A DNA stretch of 64,000 bases from Lineus longissimus (GCF_910592395.1 NC_088311.1:64501-128500); one strand, 5' to 3'; positions 37,480 through 49,266 are shown, numbered from the stretch's first letter. Notes: a model not told the origin generated them from the letters alone. Numbers and translations are program-made.

Positions 37480-40400
37480 TCACGTGAGCTTTGCCTTCTT
37501 CCAGATGGGTTCATCATCATCTTCCTCTTCATCACTTTCGTGGAAGATCGTCTCTGGCTGAGTCCTGTGATACAGAGGAGATGAACGTGCCATTGAGTGT
37601 AATAGGATATTATAGGCTTCAATATGTGATCAAGGGAGATGAATGTAATGGATCACGAGGAAGGACTACAGGCAACACCTGCATGTAGAAATTCAACAGC
37701 TGATTCCCAGAGTGACTATGCATACATGTATACATGTATGACAGTGCAACAAGTTTGGCCTTGGCAAACCACTCCATGCTCTGCTTGGCAACTTTGGCGT
37801 GTCTCCACAATGTATTGCCCCTCAGTCCTTTAAAACAAAGTTAATCAAAGACTTACTTTTTATAAGCTGGTGATACCCAGTAAGGGTTCTTTGAGGCTTC
37901 CTCAGCATGTCGTAAGATGGCAGCACGGGGATCTTTATCTCGTTCATCAGGCTTCCTGAGGACGAGACCCTGGACGACATATTGTGACAACGTGGCTCCT
38001 TTAGCACCAACACGACCTCCAACTCCTGCAACAAGACATCAAGTCAGATAAGAGACAGACGATTCCCAAACTGACACAGTTTGCTTTGAAATGGGCAACG
38101 TGAACAGTTCCCAAGTGGAGATAGATGAAATGACTGACTTGGATTGAAAGGGTAGCAATATCGAAAAGCAACACACCCACAATCAGCATACTATCCATCT
38201 GTTTGAACCAGGGATCAATATGATTGACAGAATATTCCGGTTAAAACCCTCTTTAGTGTCACTCAACTACCTTAACACCAACTTACCAGGTCCACTAACA
38301 GGCAGATCTGGCCGCTTTGACTTGATCGGATCTTTCCTCGACTTCTCATCTTGTTTTCTTGTACTTCTAGGCTTTTCCTCTCTGAACATCGGCAAAGCAT
38401 ATGCTGAAGTGAGATAGAAGAATGCTGAAGTGAACATCGGCAAAGCATATGCTGAAGTGAGATAGAAGAATGCTGAAGTGAACATCGGCAAAGCATATGC
38501 TGAAGTGAGATAGAAGAATGCTGAAGTGAACATCGGCAAAGCATATGCTGAAGTGAGATAGAAGAATGCTGAAGTGAACATCGGCAAAGCATATGCTGAA
38601 GTGAGATAGAAGAATGCTGAAGTGAACATCGGCAAAGCATATGCTGAAGTGAGATAGAAGAATGCTGAAGTGACGAAGGTTAATGCATAGAATCAAGTCA
38701 CTTTACAGATTATGCTTAAAGTATAGTCACTGTTAACAACACAACTTTACGAGGCAGTTGACTGATAACTCTATTTGGTAGGTTTTAAAGGGATGGCAAG
38801 CACAAGGTCAAGACTTACGAGTTATGATATTCTGATCGACCATAGCCTGGACAGACTTGATCTTTGCTCTCTTCTTGACGACACACAGCTTGGCGCCCCT
38901 GGAATAAGAATATGCACATCACATTCTCTTGTAAACAGCAAAACCTCCGAACTTGGCCTTGGCAGTTTTCTGTTTGCATCAGAATACCCAATATATTTCA
39001 CTTAATCACCAACATGTGAATGTAAGATTTCGAACATAGCACAATGCATTGTTCATCTCTTACATTTACATGGAAGGACTTCATATTGTTTATGCTTCAT
39101 CATTTGCCATTTAAACAGAAGTTTTCAATGCATCTAACACCTGAACGAGATAGCAGCGAGACCACGCGACATACAATATCAGCATACAAGACGAAGCTGA
39201 CTTTCACAACTGTTTTTATTGGTTTCCCTTCGGTGTGACGAGCACAAAGAATGTATGGAACTGAAGCACATCATGCCTTCAATTCAAGTCAACTGGGAAA
39301 ACAAAGTGAAACACAAACCTATTGCTCTTGTCGGGATCATAGTAAATCTTGATGTTGCCATCTCCACACCCAAGGACCATCTGGTTCAGCTTTGGATGCC
39401 ACAAGCAACGCACAACACTCTGAAAACAACAGAAGCCATTTTATCCTCAGCTCAACCACTACTACACATTCATACTTCTAATTAGAAACAATGCTTACAG
39501 AAAATCATGTTAGGCTGACTGTACCAATAGGACAGTTGCTTTAGTACTGGTAAGTACAACTGCTCTCGTACTGGTAAGTACAACTGCTCTAGTACTGGTA
39601 AGTACAACTGCCATACAAATAGCATTGGGATAATCAGTGGACATACAACCACAATTCATCACACAAGAGATGGAAAATAAGACTTACTGAGTTTGATACT
39701 GTTAATTCAGTGACTTTGTTCAACGTGTTTCGATCAAAGAAGATTAACTTTCCATCAGTCTCCCCTTTCTTCAAAGATACACCTGTGGCAACCAGCTGGT
39801 TGTCTGGGCTGAACACACAGTCTGTCCTATAAAGGAGTAAACAAATACTGATGCGAGACATTAACCACCATGGTCTCCTGGACAGGAGTTCCATTTTGGG
39901 TGAGCATCAGTCCTAATCTAACCATGAGAATAAGTTTTCAAGTCAAATACCATACTCAGGCAATATCCCAGTCCACACAGAAAGTCTCACGGGTTTCGAA
40001 GAGAAGTTACCAAGTGCACATTCATTTGAACTCTACCCAAAGGGAACCAAGAAGTGACTCTGCCCAGAGTTGAACCTACGACCCCTCGATCATGCAGCTT
40101 ATTGTAACCAAGTAGTGACTCTGCCCAGAGTTGAACCTATGACCCCTCGATCATGCAGCTTATTGTTACTGTGCATCAGCTGTCTCCTACTACTTACATT
40201 GGGAACAAATTAAAGAGACTGTCAGCAACACAAAGTGGCTGCTTAAACTTCCTTATGTCCCAAAGCTTTAGGGTGTTATCACCTGAAATGTACAACAAAC
40301 TTTTGTTTTGATAAGGAACACGTATTACGATTGAGATTCTAGTGACCAGAAGATTGTTTTTCCATTCTAAATCTGATCTTAACTGACTGAGCAGCAAGCC

Positions 40401-43400
40401 ACTTACAGATAGATTTGGAGTTGTGAACAAGACTTGTATCATCTCAATGGTACGGTTAAGATAAGCCCATCAGTGTACTCACCGCCCCTTGAAGCTAATA
40501 CATTGCCATCATATGAAAACCGGATGCACGACGTGTCTGAACCATTCATGTGGCAACCTCGATTCACAAGATTCACATTCACCTGCAAGTAAAGCACAAA
40601 CTCTCAAAGAAGATGCATTTAACAAACCTGTGTTCCATAAAACAGATGACCCATAGTATCACAATGAAATGCAAGGGCCGACAACATGAGAGGCTGAACT
40701 TATAAATGTGATTAGAAAGGTTGTAGTTCATTACCAAATGATTAATTAAGACCAGCGCCTTTCCTACTTACAAATCCTCTTTTATGATCCCAGATCTGTA
40801 TCGAGCCATCGTTGCAAGCTGCAGCCACATAGCGACCATCATTACTGTAAGTGCATGTTGTCGGTATGGTTTTCCTGCCCTGCTGGCTCCTGGGCTTGAT
40901 ACAGTCTTTATGCTTGTTCTTGCCTTGGGTCACATCCCACAGCCTCACAGTACTAGAATAAAATAAACACACCAATACATGACAGATATTCTGTGCTACT
41001 TCCATCACCTGAGGAAGCCACGGAGCTCTCTAATTACTATGAAAAGCTACCTTTTGACACGAACATTACGGAGGATCAGCAGGCCCACCTATGACTGGGA
41101 ATCCCCCAGCACCTAGTACTGCAAAGCATTCAGGTAGAGAGAAACTCATGCAAAGGACTGTAAAGGAACAGATATATCAATAAGTGATTAGTTCTTACCA
41201 GTCATTAGAACATGTCATGAACTCTTCTTTCACACGAGGATTCCAACATCCAGAGTTAGTCATTGCAGTGTGACCCTGAAGTGGAGTAAACATACAATCT
41301 CTGTGCTTTACATCACTGGCCATGTTGTGAAGCTACCCTGCTCGCACTAATTGGTGGGTGAAATAATCTATGCTTGAATTATATGTTGACAATTGAAAGA
41401 GAACAATCAGGAGCATGCAGTACGGGTCATAAACAGTACCCAAAGACTCCTCATTATTGGGGAAGCCCAGAGCTATTGACTGAGGATGCGACACAGTATG
41501 GTTGTATCCTCAACAGGTGGCTCAGGTCTAACCTAATCAGGTCTATAAGACTCAAGCTTAACCTCCTGTGTGATGGCTTATCATTTATGGATTTCCTTAA
41601 AGTGCTTACCTTTGTATTCTTCTGATCTGTAATGTACTGATCCCCTTTGGGACACTCCATCATCTCAAAACCATCTCGGTCATAAATCTTTGGCTGAGCA
41701 TTACCAGCCACAACCAGTATGGCATCGCCTGTCATACTGTATTCAACTGACTTGATCTGATGGCTGAAATAGATCAATAAGTAGAGGGTTTTCACATATA
41801 TTCAGGCAACAGCACTTGCCTTTTGTTTTTCAGACCAGCACTGGTGGCAGAGATGGAGATGGGCAGTCTGTTTTCTCTGTTATGGTTGTCAACAACCAGG
41901 ATGTTATGTATGACTTGCAAGATGTCAATTTCAATACAAAAGAGTAGCAGAATGTTCATTTCTCACACACGTCACTTCGCTGAAGATGGATGATTTAAGA
42001 AGGTTATCATCTTGATTGGTACGAGTTTGAACCTACCATTCACATGGCCTTAGTGTCCTAAAGAACTGTAAGCGTGCATCCATGCCAGCAAAGTCCCACA
42101 ACTTGAGATCATAGTCGTAGCTCCCACTGACTAACCTGGCACCAGAGGGATCCAATGCAAGTGCGGATACGGTCTTTGACCCGTGCTCCAATACAATCTC
42201 ATGACTGTTAGGAATCTTACTGACAGGACTCTGAAATGAACAATCAAGAGATGTAATGCTGCCAGGTTATCAGCTTGTTCTCAGCAAACAACCATCAACA
42301 CTCACATTTTCGCTGGTAGCTTGGACTCATTTAACAAAAATTGCAATAAAAACGTTTCAAATCTCAGTTGGCTCTATAAAATGGTGTCGCTAAGTGCAGT
42401 AAAACAATGAACTTTGATAACACAGTTAGTAGAACCTTTGCTCTGCAAGCCAAAGATCTGCAGCCAAATCCTAGTCAAGCCAACTTCATTTGACTTTAAC
42501 CATTTCTTTGAGTAAAAATGAGGGTAATGTTTTTCTTAGGATGATGACACACACAGCCGCGAGTTCTTATTGACAATTACATCATCATCCAAGTCTTCTC
42601 CTTCGGCATCACTCGTCCTTAGATGATCTGGTAATGGCGGACCAATCATGTCATCATCCTCATCATGCTGGAGGATGGGTGGGACTGGAGGGCAGATTAC
42701 ATCATCGCTGCTGTCACAATCCTACAAACAGGAGATAGTTCTCAACAGTGAGGGAGAATCTCTTTTAAGAATAAGATACAATTCAGTTACCACAACACTA
42801 CCTTTTTTTGACACTGAAGATATAAACTGACATATTCAAATAAATTGATGGATTTTAAAGCATATGGTTGTTAAATGTGGCAGTTCTTTGATAGGTAGTC
42901 CAAGACGCATGGGGATCGTAGGTTACGTGATATGATTCCAAGGCTGTGGAACACTCAGCCTCGAGGTGCGAGCTCCATGCCAATGATGCATTCAAAAAGC
43001 AGCTCAGAGTGGAACTTTGATTATCATGCACAAATTTGTTTATTCCTGTATGTAGTCAATGTCTATTCTTTTTCTTTTTAACTCTGTAAAGTGCTTAGAA
43101 AATCTACTTATCAACATATATAGAACTCAAATTTAAGTGAATTTTATCATTATTGTTTGAGGTCAGAGCGAAAGGGTAATGTGCTCACCCCAGATGAATG
43201 TGAATCATTTGAACTTGAGGAGGCAGATTTTTCTTTCTTCTCATTTGATTGAGTGGCTTTGGGTCGTTCAGGGCCACGCACTGGCAGCTTGGATGTCAAT
43301 ACACTGGTCACTGAAGAGTTTCCTCCAAACACCTCTTCACGATTAGCTGCAATGAAAGAAGAGTCTTCCATAATGTTTAGCTGCCAAATACTCTTCATCG

Positions 43401-44422
43401 AGGGCTTTCATTATTTTCAGATGAGTAAAAAGTGAAATTCATTCCAACTAACTGGTTTGCATGACAGTACTATCTTAAGATAAAAAAGTAACTCCAGACT
43501 ATGCAGCTAGGTTAGTGTGAAAACTGCGATTTTTTGAGAAAATAAACCCTCACCTAAAACTTGCTGACTTCTCTCAACAGCAGTTTTTTTCGTTTCCTCA
43601 AACATAGCCATAAAGTCAAATGTTCTTGCTTTTTTCTTGCCTACAAAGGAAAAATATATATACATGTATTAAACTGTTTAGTGTTTTGTCAATCTTACAT
43701 GTATTGTCTTCAATATGATGATACATAGGTCAATCTTTGGTTGGAAATGACACCTAGGTCATGCCCTGGTCTCGGCGAGACTTATCAGTCACCAGGGAAA
43801 CACGCACACATCACTCACGCCCTGGCTTCGGCAAGAGACAACCTGCGACCAGGCCACTCACACCTCACATTGAGAGTCACATGCCCTGGCGTGACCATCT
43901 TCTTGCCACACCCACCAACATTGCACTCGTGGGTGTCGCATGAGACACGCACTGAAAGCCATCGTCGGTGGTGGAAGACCAGGTGTTCAATGAGTCAAAA
44001 CGGTTATTGCTTGGATGGTTCCAGGCATGCTGACCTGAGTGACATAAATGCACTGTGCATGTTGTATAGAAGAAGGGTAAGCTGATCATAAAGCGAGGTT
44101 GGCACTATCAATTCAGGCCATCATTCTATTACTTTGTGTCGAGCAATTTCATTGGCCACGCGTTTATGAGTAAGCGTCTGACGGATTTTTTTCGCCCTAT
44201 TGGGTCGGCGATGAAAGGAGGAGACTTTAGGATTGACATTCACTGTCGGTAAGTCGGCATGTAAATACAGGGCAAAACTTACATACATGTACATGTACTA
44301 ATAAATAGTATTCCCGGACATGCCCGAGACTAAATATAGTACACATATGACGGATTACACTTACTTCCAAAGCCTGAGAACCCCATGACATCCTCCATGT
44401 TCTTGTCCTCTTCATCTGCCAT
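37480..44422 (-). CDS. WDR70: WD repeat-containing protein 70
   Basis: WDR70 is a nuclear WD40 protein linked in other eukaryotes to CRL4-dependent histone H2B ubiquitylation in DNA repair. Sixteen GT-AG exons run from right to left: 44422-44365, 43640-43554, 43346-43189, 42721-42581, 42230-42037, 41763-41610, 41275-41199, 40952-40772, 40582-40483, 40282-40198, 39826-39688, 39419-39319, 38898-38819, 38403-38287, 38025-37857, 37564-37480. They join in frame to 641 aa (human about 654). The N-terminus has GFSGFG and KKARTFDFMAMFEETKKTA. An acidic linker leads to WD repeats from about residue 165 to 495 (LKLWDF 190-195, VRLWDV, IQIWDH, LKLWDI). The C-terminus has PYALPMFRE, RSTRKQDEKSRKDPIKSKRP, DPRAAILRHAEEASKNPYW and an acidic tail ending WKKAKLT. 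Exon 14's acceptor lies inside a minisatellite, so longer isoforms are possible. Confidence 0.97.
38386..38672 (-). repeat. 48-bp minisatellite spanning the WDR70 exon 14 acceptor
   Basis: Six copies of a 48-bp unit run upstream (transcript sense) from exon 14. In transcript sense each has a pyrimidine tract TTCTTCTATCTCACTTCAG followed by CATATGCTTTGCCGATGTTC, which is the exon's own first 20 bases. AG acceptors lie at 38405-38404 (the one giving the human-like protein) and at +48-bp steps up to 38645-38644, with a second AG 21 nt before each. The whole array is stop-free in the exon's frame; the repeat would encode PMFTSAFFYLTSAYAL. Confidence 0.96.
39540..39612. repeat. 24-bp triplet repeat in WDR70 intron 11
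   Basis: GTACTGGTAAGTACAACTGC occurs three times at 24-bp spacing (39544, 39568, 39592). On the plus strand each copy holds a donor-like GGTAAGTA; WDR70 is transcribed from the other strand, so this has no evident effect on its splicing. Confidence 0.85.
40045..40166 (-). repeat. 61-bp direct duplication with tRNA B-box-like core
   Basis: Two nearly identical 61-bp copies (40045-40105 and 40106-40166) in WDR70 intron 10. On the minus strand each reads through CTGCATGATCGAGGGGTC and AGGTTCAACTCTGGGCAGAG; GGTTCAACTC fits the Pol III B box (GGTTCRANYC). A fragment of a tRNA-derived SINE is plausible, but no A box at the right distance was found. Confidence 0.5.
42898..43145 (+). mobile_element. 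3' end of a CR1/L2-like LINE in WDR70 intron 3
   Basis: The plus-strand translation reads DMIPRLWNTQPRGASSMPMM, then HSKSSSEWNFDYHAQI. This is the last part of a non-LTR reverse transcriptase (RLWNxLP...FKxxLxxxxF) and is followed by a T-rich 3' tail ending in ATTATT-like sequence at 43140-43157. It is antisense to WDR70, severely 5'-truncated and inactive. Confidence 0.6.
43554..43640 (-). CDS. WDR70: WDR70 exon 2, conserved N-terminal motif
   Basis: Listed apart because it anchors the start of the gene. The exon encodes the conserved KKARTFDFMAMFEETKKTA block, and joins exon 1 (44422-44365) through an AGT codon split one base to two. The short exon 1 and the position of this block at residues 20-40 match the known family N-terminus, which fixes the ATG at 44422 as the start. 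Confidence 0.93.
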   Translation of the reverse strand, partial: ARKKQEHLTLWLCLRKRKKLLLREVSKF

Positions 44423-44930
44423 CTTGGTTGCTTAGCAGCAGATTGTGCAATTAAGGCTTTCCTGGGGCATTCTACCCTGGATACATCAATGTCAATCAGT
44501 GTCTGAAAACATCAACAACGGTTTTACAAATCAGGAACGAGTTTGCAATCCCCGTTCACAGCCCAAAAAAAGGTCATTGGTTGACTATAGCAGCACCACT
44601 GGTTAATGGATTTCTAAAATTATAGTTGAATGCGTCATACGTCATTTCTGACTGGGATTCTAAATTTTAACCAAAAATCAGGCCACCGGCCACACAGACA
44701 GCAGTACAGACATTTGACGATTTGTGAAGGACAATGATTGGGGGACTACCTGGAATGACTTTACAATACCTGGAATGACTTTACAATCCCCGTTCAGTGC
44801 CCAAAAAAAGGTCATGGGTTGACTAAAGTCAAAGAAGCGCTACTGTAATCGATTTATATTTGAACGCGAGCAAACTACGTCATTACTGATCAGGGATTGT
44901 AAATTTTAACCAAAGGGCCTTAACATCACA
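44423..44930 (-). promoter_or_regulatory. WDR70 5' flank with a diverged internal duplication
   Basis: Two related segments, 44546-44680 and 44784-44920, share CAATCCCCGTTCA, GCCCAAAAAAAGGTCAT, GGTTGACTA, TACGTCATT and TAAATTTTAACC in the same order. They lie 120-500 bp upstream of the WDR70 start. Each carries TACGTCATT, one base from the CRE/ATF core TGACGTCA. A promoter-proximal role is inferred from position only; a decayed transposon pair is the alternative. Confidence 0.45.
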
Positions 44931-45924
44931 CTAGAAAAGAATCATATCGAATTTGGCTAAATCACGACACTGGGCTGGGCCAGGCCTCTGAATGATCTGA
45001 TGATGCCATTGATGGGGGGCAAGGGGGTTGACAGCAGCTGGCAGAGGACATTTGTCTTAACTCTTGCTTCGCGCTGCTACAGCTTAAAGTGCTGTGGTAC
45101 AGCCTAGATTAGAAGCAGTGTCATCACTGGCGAAATGGACCAAAGTTTGTGAGGGGCTGAGTTTCGTCCAAAAATAGATCTGTTTACACACTACGGCAAT
45201 GCATGGCGTATTGCAGGTACACGTCAACGGGTCATTGATTGTCGGACGTCAGTTCGCCAAAAAAACCAAAGGAATCGAAGGATTCATTGAACTCATCAAC
45301 ACATCATTAGTTTTCAGTGAAGTGCAACTGTATTCCTAGGTAAATCACTTTGGTATATAGAGAGTAAGATTACAATTAACTCACGTTAAAGTTTGAGTTC
45401 CGGGGAGGTCGCGTTGTCAGTACGTTGGTTTAGGGGCGCAATAACCTAGCTTATAGCGAGCAATTAGTACACTAAGATTTCACTGATTAACATAATAGTT
45501 GCAAGTATTTGGCATTTTAGACCCATATTTCGTGCTATAATAACTACGTTGTAAACATAATGCTCAAAATTGATTCATGAAAAAGTTGTTAGGGCAATAT
45601 CAAGCAAGCAGTAATGGAAAAAAGTGTAATTCCATTAACTGAATATTGTTTTTAGACACTATAACATTTTAGGCCTACTTTTCCGTAAACCACGAGAACA
45701 ATGTATGTGAAAAAAACAACACATATAAGTGAGGCGCCGAGTATACAGTAATTGTAAGGTAAAGAAAAGCTCGGTCTCTAAAGTCTGGAGGTCCGGAGTC
45801 CGTAACTGTGACGGTCACGAGAGTGGCTTGTTCTTACGGATAGATCGAGAGGGCGGTTTGGGGTTCCGCCGACGGTGCTCACATGCATTAGTCGTATCCC
45901 CGAAACCTTTACAACGCGAACAAA
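44931..45924. other. Intergenic stretch, nothing recognised
   Basis: No exon with family similarity. It lies between the WDR70 5' flank and two satellite arrays. Confidence 0.4.
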
Positions 45925-46335
45925 GCTCGTGGCATCCATGACGGTATAGGAATTGACGGTGAGGTAACAAAAAAACTCGTGGCATATCGGATGCGCATCC
46001 GAAGACGGTAAGGGAATTGACGGTGAAGGATCTCGTGGCATATCGGATGCGCATCCGAAGACGGTAAGGGAATTGACGGTGAAGGATCTCGTGGCATATC
46101 GGATGCGCATCCGAAGACGGTAATTGACGGTAAAGGATCTCGTGGCATATCGGATGCGCATCCGAAGACGGTAAGGGAATTGACGGTGAAGGATCTCGTG
46201 GCATATCGGATCCGAAGACGGTAAGGGAATTGACGGTAAAGGATCTCGTGGCATATCGGATGCGCATCCGAAGACGGTAAGGGAATTGACGGTAAAGGAT
46301 CTCGTGGCATATCGGATGCGCATCCGATGACGGTT
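45925..46335. repeat. 56-bp tandem repeat with a perfect palindrome
   Basis: The unit runs GGATCTCGTGGCATATCGGA then TGCGCATCCGAAGACGGTAA and GGGAATTGACGGT, at 56-bp spacing (GGATCTC at 46028, 46084, 46191, 46241, 46297; two units are shortened to 50-51 bp). Each unit carries the 14-bp palindrome CGGATGCGCATCCG (first at 45988-46001). In one copy (46207-46214) six central bases are lost, leaving CGGATCCG, still a palindrome. Three CpG-bearing motifs per unit make the array CpG-rich relative to its flanks. The overlapping long minus-strand frames (45778-46323) are by-products. Confidence 0.94.
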
Positions 46336-46392
46336 TTATATAGATATATATATATTATATAAATTTTAGTTTTACACTATTATGTAAGTGCA

Positions 46393-47302
46393 AGCTCGTG
46401 AGCTCACACAACTGTTTGACAGTCCTGGCTCCTCCATCGTGCTGACAACATGATGAGAGAGATGAGACAGTCACAGCCAGGCAAAAAAAGTCTTGGCTGC
46501 TCTGCCAAGTTGTCAACATGGTGAGAGAGATGAGGAAGTCACAGCCAGGCCGAATCAGTCCTGGCTGCTCCACCGTGTTGACAACATGATGCGTGTGATG
46601 AGACAGTCACAGCCAGGCCGCATCAATCTTCGCCGCACTGCCTAGTTGTTAATAAGGCGAGAGAGATGAGACAGTCAGAGCCAGGCCGAATCAGTTCTGG
46701 CTGCTCCACCGTGTTGACAATAATTATGGTGAAAGAGATGAGACAGTCACAGCCAGGCCAAATCAGTCTTGGCTGCTCTGCCAAGTTGTCAACATGGTGA
46801 GAGAGATGAGGCAGTCACAGCCAGGCCGAATCAGTCCTGGCTGCTCCACCGTGTTGACAACATGATGAGAGAGGTGAGGAAGTCACAGCCAGGCCGAATC
46901 AATCCTGGCTGCTCCACCGTGCTGACAACATGATGAGAGAGGTGAGGAAGTCACAGCCAGGCCGAATCAATCCTGGCTGCTCCACCGTACTGACAACATG
47001 ATGCGAGTGATGAGACAGTCACAGCCAGGCCACATCAATCTTCGCCGCACTGTCCAGTTGTTAATATGGCGAGAGAGATGAGACAGTCACAGCCAGGCCG
47101 AATCAGTTCTGGCTGCTCCACCGTGTTGATAATAATTATGGTGAGAGAGATGAGACAGTCACAGCCAGGCCAAATCAGTCTTGGCTGCTCTGCCAAGTTG
47201 TCAACATGGTGAGAGAGATGAGGAAGTCACAGCCAGGCCGAATCAGTCCTGGCTGCTCCACCGTGTTGACAACATGATGAGAGAGATGAGGAAGTCACAA
47301 CG
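46393..47302. repeat. 68-bp tandem repeat, about 13 copies
   Basis: The unit holds CAGTCACAGCCAGGC, GAATCAGTCCTGGCTGCTCC and GTGTTGACAACATG, spaced about 68 bp (TCACAGCC at 46471, 46539, 46607), occasionally 72 bp where ATAATTATGG replaces ACATGG. Variant units (TCTTCGCCGCACTG, CTGCTCTGCCAAGTTG) recur in the same order at about 46.5-46.8 and 47.0-47.2 kb, showing a second-level duplication of a block of several units. Confidence 0.93.
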
Positions 47303-49002
47303 ACAAATATACTAAAAAAACTCTTACATTAGAATATTAATTAGTGTAAGAGGTATCTATCGATAGAATCAAGATCACTTTCAGGTTGATATTTCTTGAG
47401 ATGAAAACGAAAGAACATAATAATGAAGGCACATTAGCAAAACCAAAATATTGATCTTTCAGAAATCATTTAGGTATCAAACTTTCGTTTCTCTGCTCAA
47501 CGTATTTGAAGTAGTCGTGATCGCGTAATAGACGAACGCCTGCTTACCAAATACCCGTAGCACAGTAACATGTGCATATCTCTGCTAATTTTGACTATTT
47601 TGCTATACAGTCATGTATATGCAACAGTTGATTAGTTGCAGTCATGCTTCTCTTCATTGGGTTGCTGCTCTAAGGGTTCTGCGACTCTTTACACTAGGCT
47701 AGGAAATTCTTCAAGGCCTAACTCATGGTCCCTGAAGTTGATGTTAGGCTTCCCGTAGGGAGATTTCTGCCAGTCAAGCATCATGCTGGAGCATTTTTAA
47801 CATGCGAGATGGGTCATGGGAGTGTTGATGCTAAAATATGATTTGGAACTATGGGGTTTAAGAATATCCTGGGGACAAAGGTGACCCATGCATGTTACAA
47901 CAGGAGTAGCAGTTCACGACAGCTTTTAGACTTGTGACTCGTGTTACAACAAGAACAAAGTTCATGACGGCCTTTTGAAGTGGACCCAGCCTTTAGAATT
48001 GCACTGCATAGTTACGCCTTTATTTGTTCTTAATTTGGTTCTACATATAGCCATTTCAACAAAATACATAGTAAGGTATTTTAAATCGGGTATTTTGAGG
48101 ATAATGATCCTTCTGAAGTTATCAAGAACTTAAAAGGTATGTCGAATACATCAGTCCGTCTGTGGCAGTTCTGCTCTCATTGCATTTTGTCTGCTGTGCT
48201 GGTGTTTCCGAACCATCCCCCAGAGAGCATCCCCTGCCTAATAACTCAACAAGAAATCCCAAACAAAGCTCTTGTTCTCGTCTGACCGTTAAACGAATCA
48301 AGGATGACACATAGCAAAATCCTTGCATCAGCTGATGCTTGAAACCATATAGATACGCTATGATAGCTCCAACCTCGTGATTTTTTTCTGGATACCCCGT
48401 TTGGCATCGGTACATCAGTCATCTGACGCTCTTTTAACTTGGGTATGGTTGAGGACGCGGTTGACCTGGACAATGCCCAAAGGGCTCAACACCACAAGGG
48501 CGAACCACGACCTCGAGCATTGAAAAACTCCGATGGATCTCGCGGACGCGCACCGAGATCGTTGGGGCGTTTGGCGATATACACCAACAATGGGACTGTC
48601 ATGAGATAATATGCTACATGATTTCTCAATTCCTTCGGCAATGTTGACGGTAAGGGAACTGAATAAGCTATCTATTTTAGTTTTATACTATGAAACAGTG
48701 ACGAAAAGAAGTTGAACGGATTACTATACCAATAGGAAAACAAACGGTAAAGCAAATACAAACATTACTTTTATGCTCAGAATTTATCAATTAATAACCA
48801 AATACATTTTTGGTACCTTGAAAGCGATGGCGTTTTGGCGTGAGGACGTTTTGACTGGATACCGACACTTAGCCACGTGCTTTTCTAAATTTAGCATATG
48901 CCGCCATGACACCGCCTTGAAACACTCTTGATCGAGCCTCACCTGGCCAACCTTACTGATAGCAGCCCATTATAGCCTCGATCCGATACGCTGTACTAAA
49001 AT
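47303..49002. other. Intergenic stretch upstream of the M3 peptidase
   Basis: No supported gene. At 48530-48690 a weak echo of the 56-bp array appears (GGATCTCGCGGACGCGCACC, later TTGACGGTAAGGGAACTG and ATTTTAGTTTTATACTAT, compared with ATTTTAGTTTTACACTAT just after the array at 46362). The right part should hold the promoter of the peptidase gene; no core element was assigned. Confidence 0.4.
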
Positions 49003-49266
49003 GTGGAAGCGGGAATGATTCACTCCTGGCAAAGCGAGGCTGGTTCGACTAGTACCTCGCTGCCTCAGTGTATCATTGCATGCATTGATAGCTGTTATTT
49101 CCCGTTTTATATGGCATTATTCTTCCAAAGACAAAGTTATAAGATATTTCCAGGTCTTACTATAGTTACAGCCAAGCTTACCCCATACCTTACGGTAACC
49201 CGTAAAGCCCTAGTAATCCTACTTTTCAAGCGATCAAACTACGCTTTCGCAAGTGTTCACCGAATT
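49003..49266 (+). CDS. Possible N-terminal extension of the M3 peptidase
   Basis: The exon 1 frame is open upstream of the internal Met (49267), with in-frame ATGs at 49003, 49015 and 49111. From 49111 the peptide starts MALFFQRQSYKIFPGLTIVT and continues with basic, hydrophobic, acid-free sequence (VTRKALVILLFKRSNYAF). This composition suits a mitochondrial presequence, as in vertebrate neurolysin. From 49003 the extension is 88 residues. There is no conservation to show it is translated, and the family-like start of the mature part (RWDLTANDI) lies just after 49267. Confidence 0.4.

Noticed and set aside
38272-38696. Additional minus-strand frames over the 48-bp array (repeats of HSSISLQHMLC and HFSICFADVHF type)
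   Set aside because: They are the two other phases of the same array; only the phase continuous with WDR70 exon 14 (the PMFTSAFFYLTSAYAL repeat) has biological context.
43741-44085. 114-codon plus-strand frame in WDR70 intron 1
   Set aside because: Antisense to a confirmed gene, His/Arg-rich by composition, with no family match.
45778-46323. 181-codon and overlapping minus-strand frames with repeated DMPRDPLPSIP-type peptides
   Set aside because: They are by-products of the 56-bp satellite; three overlapping frames are open in the same DNA.
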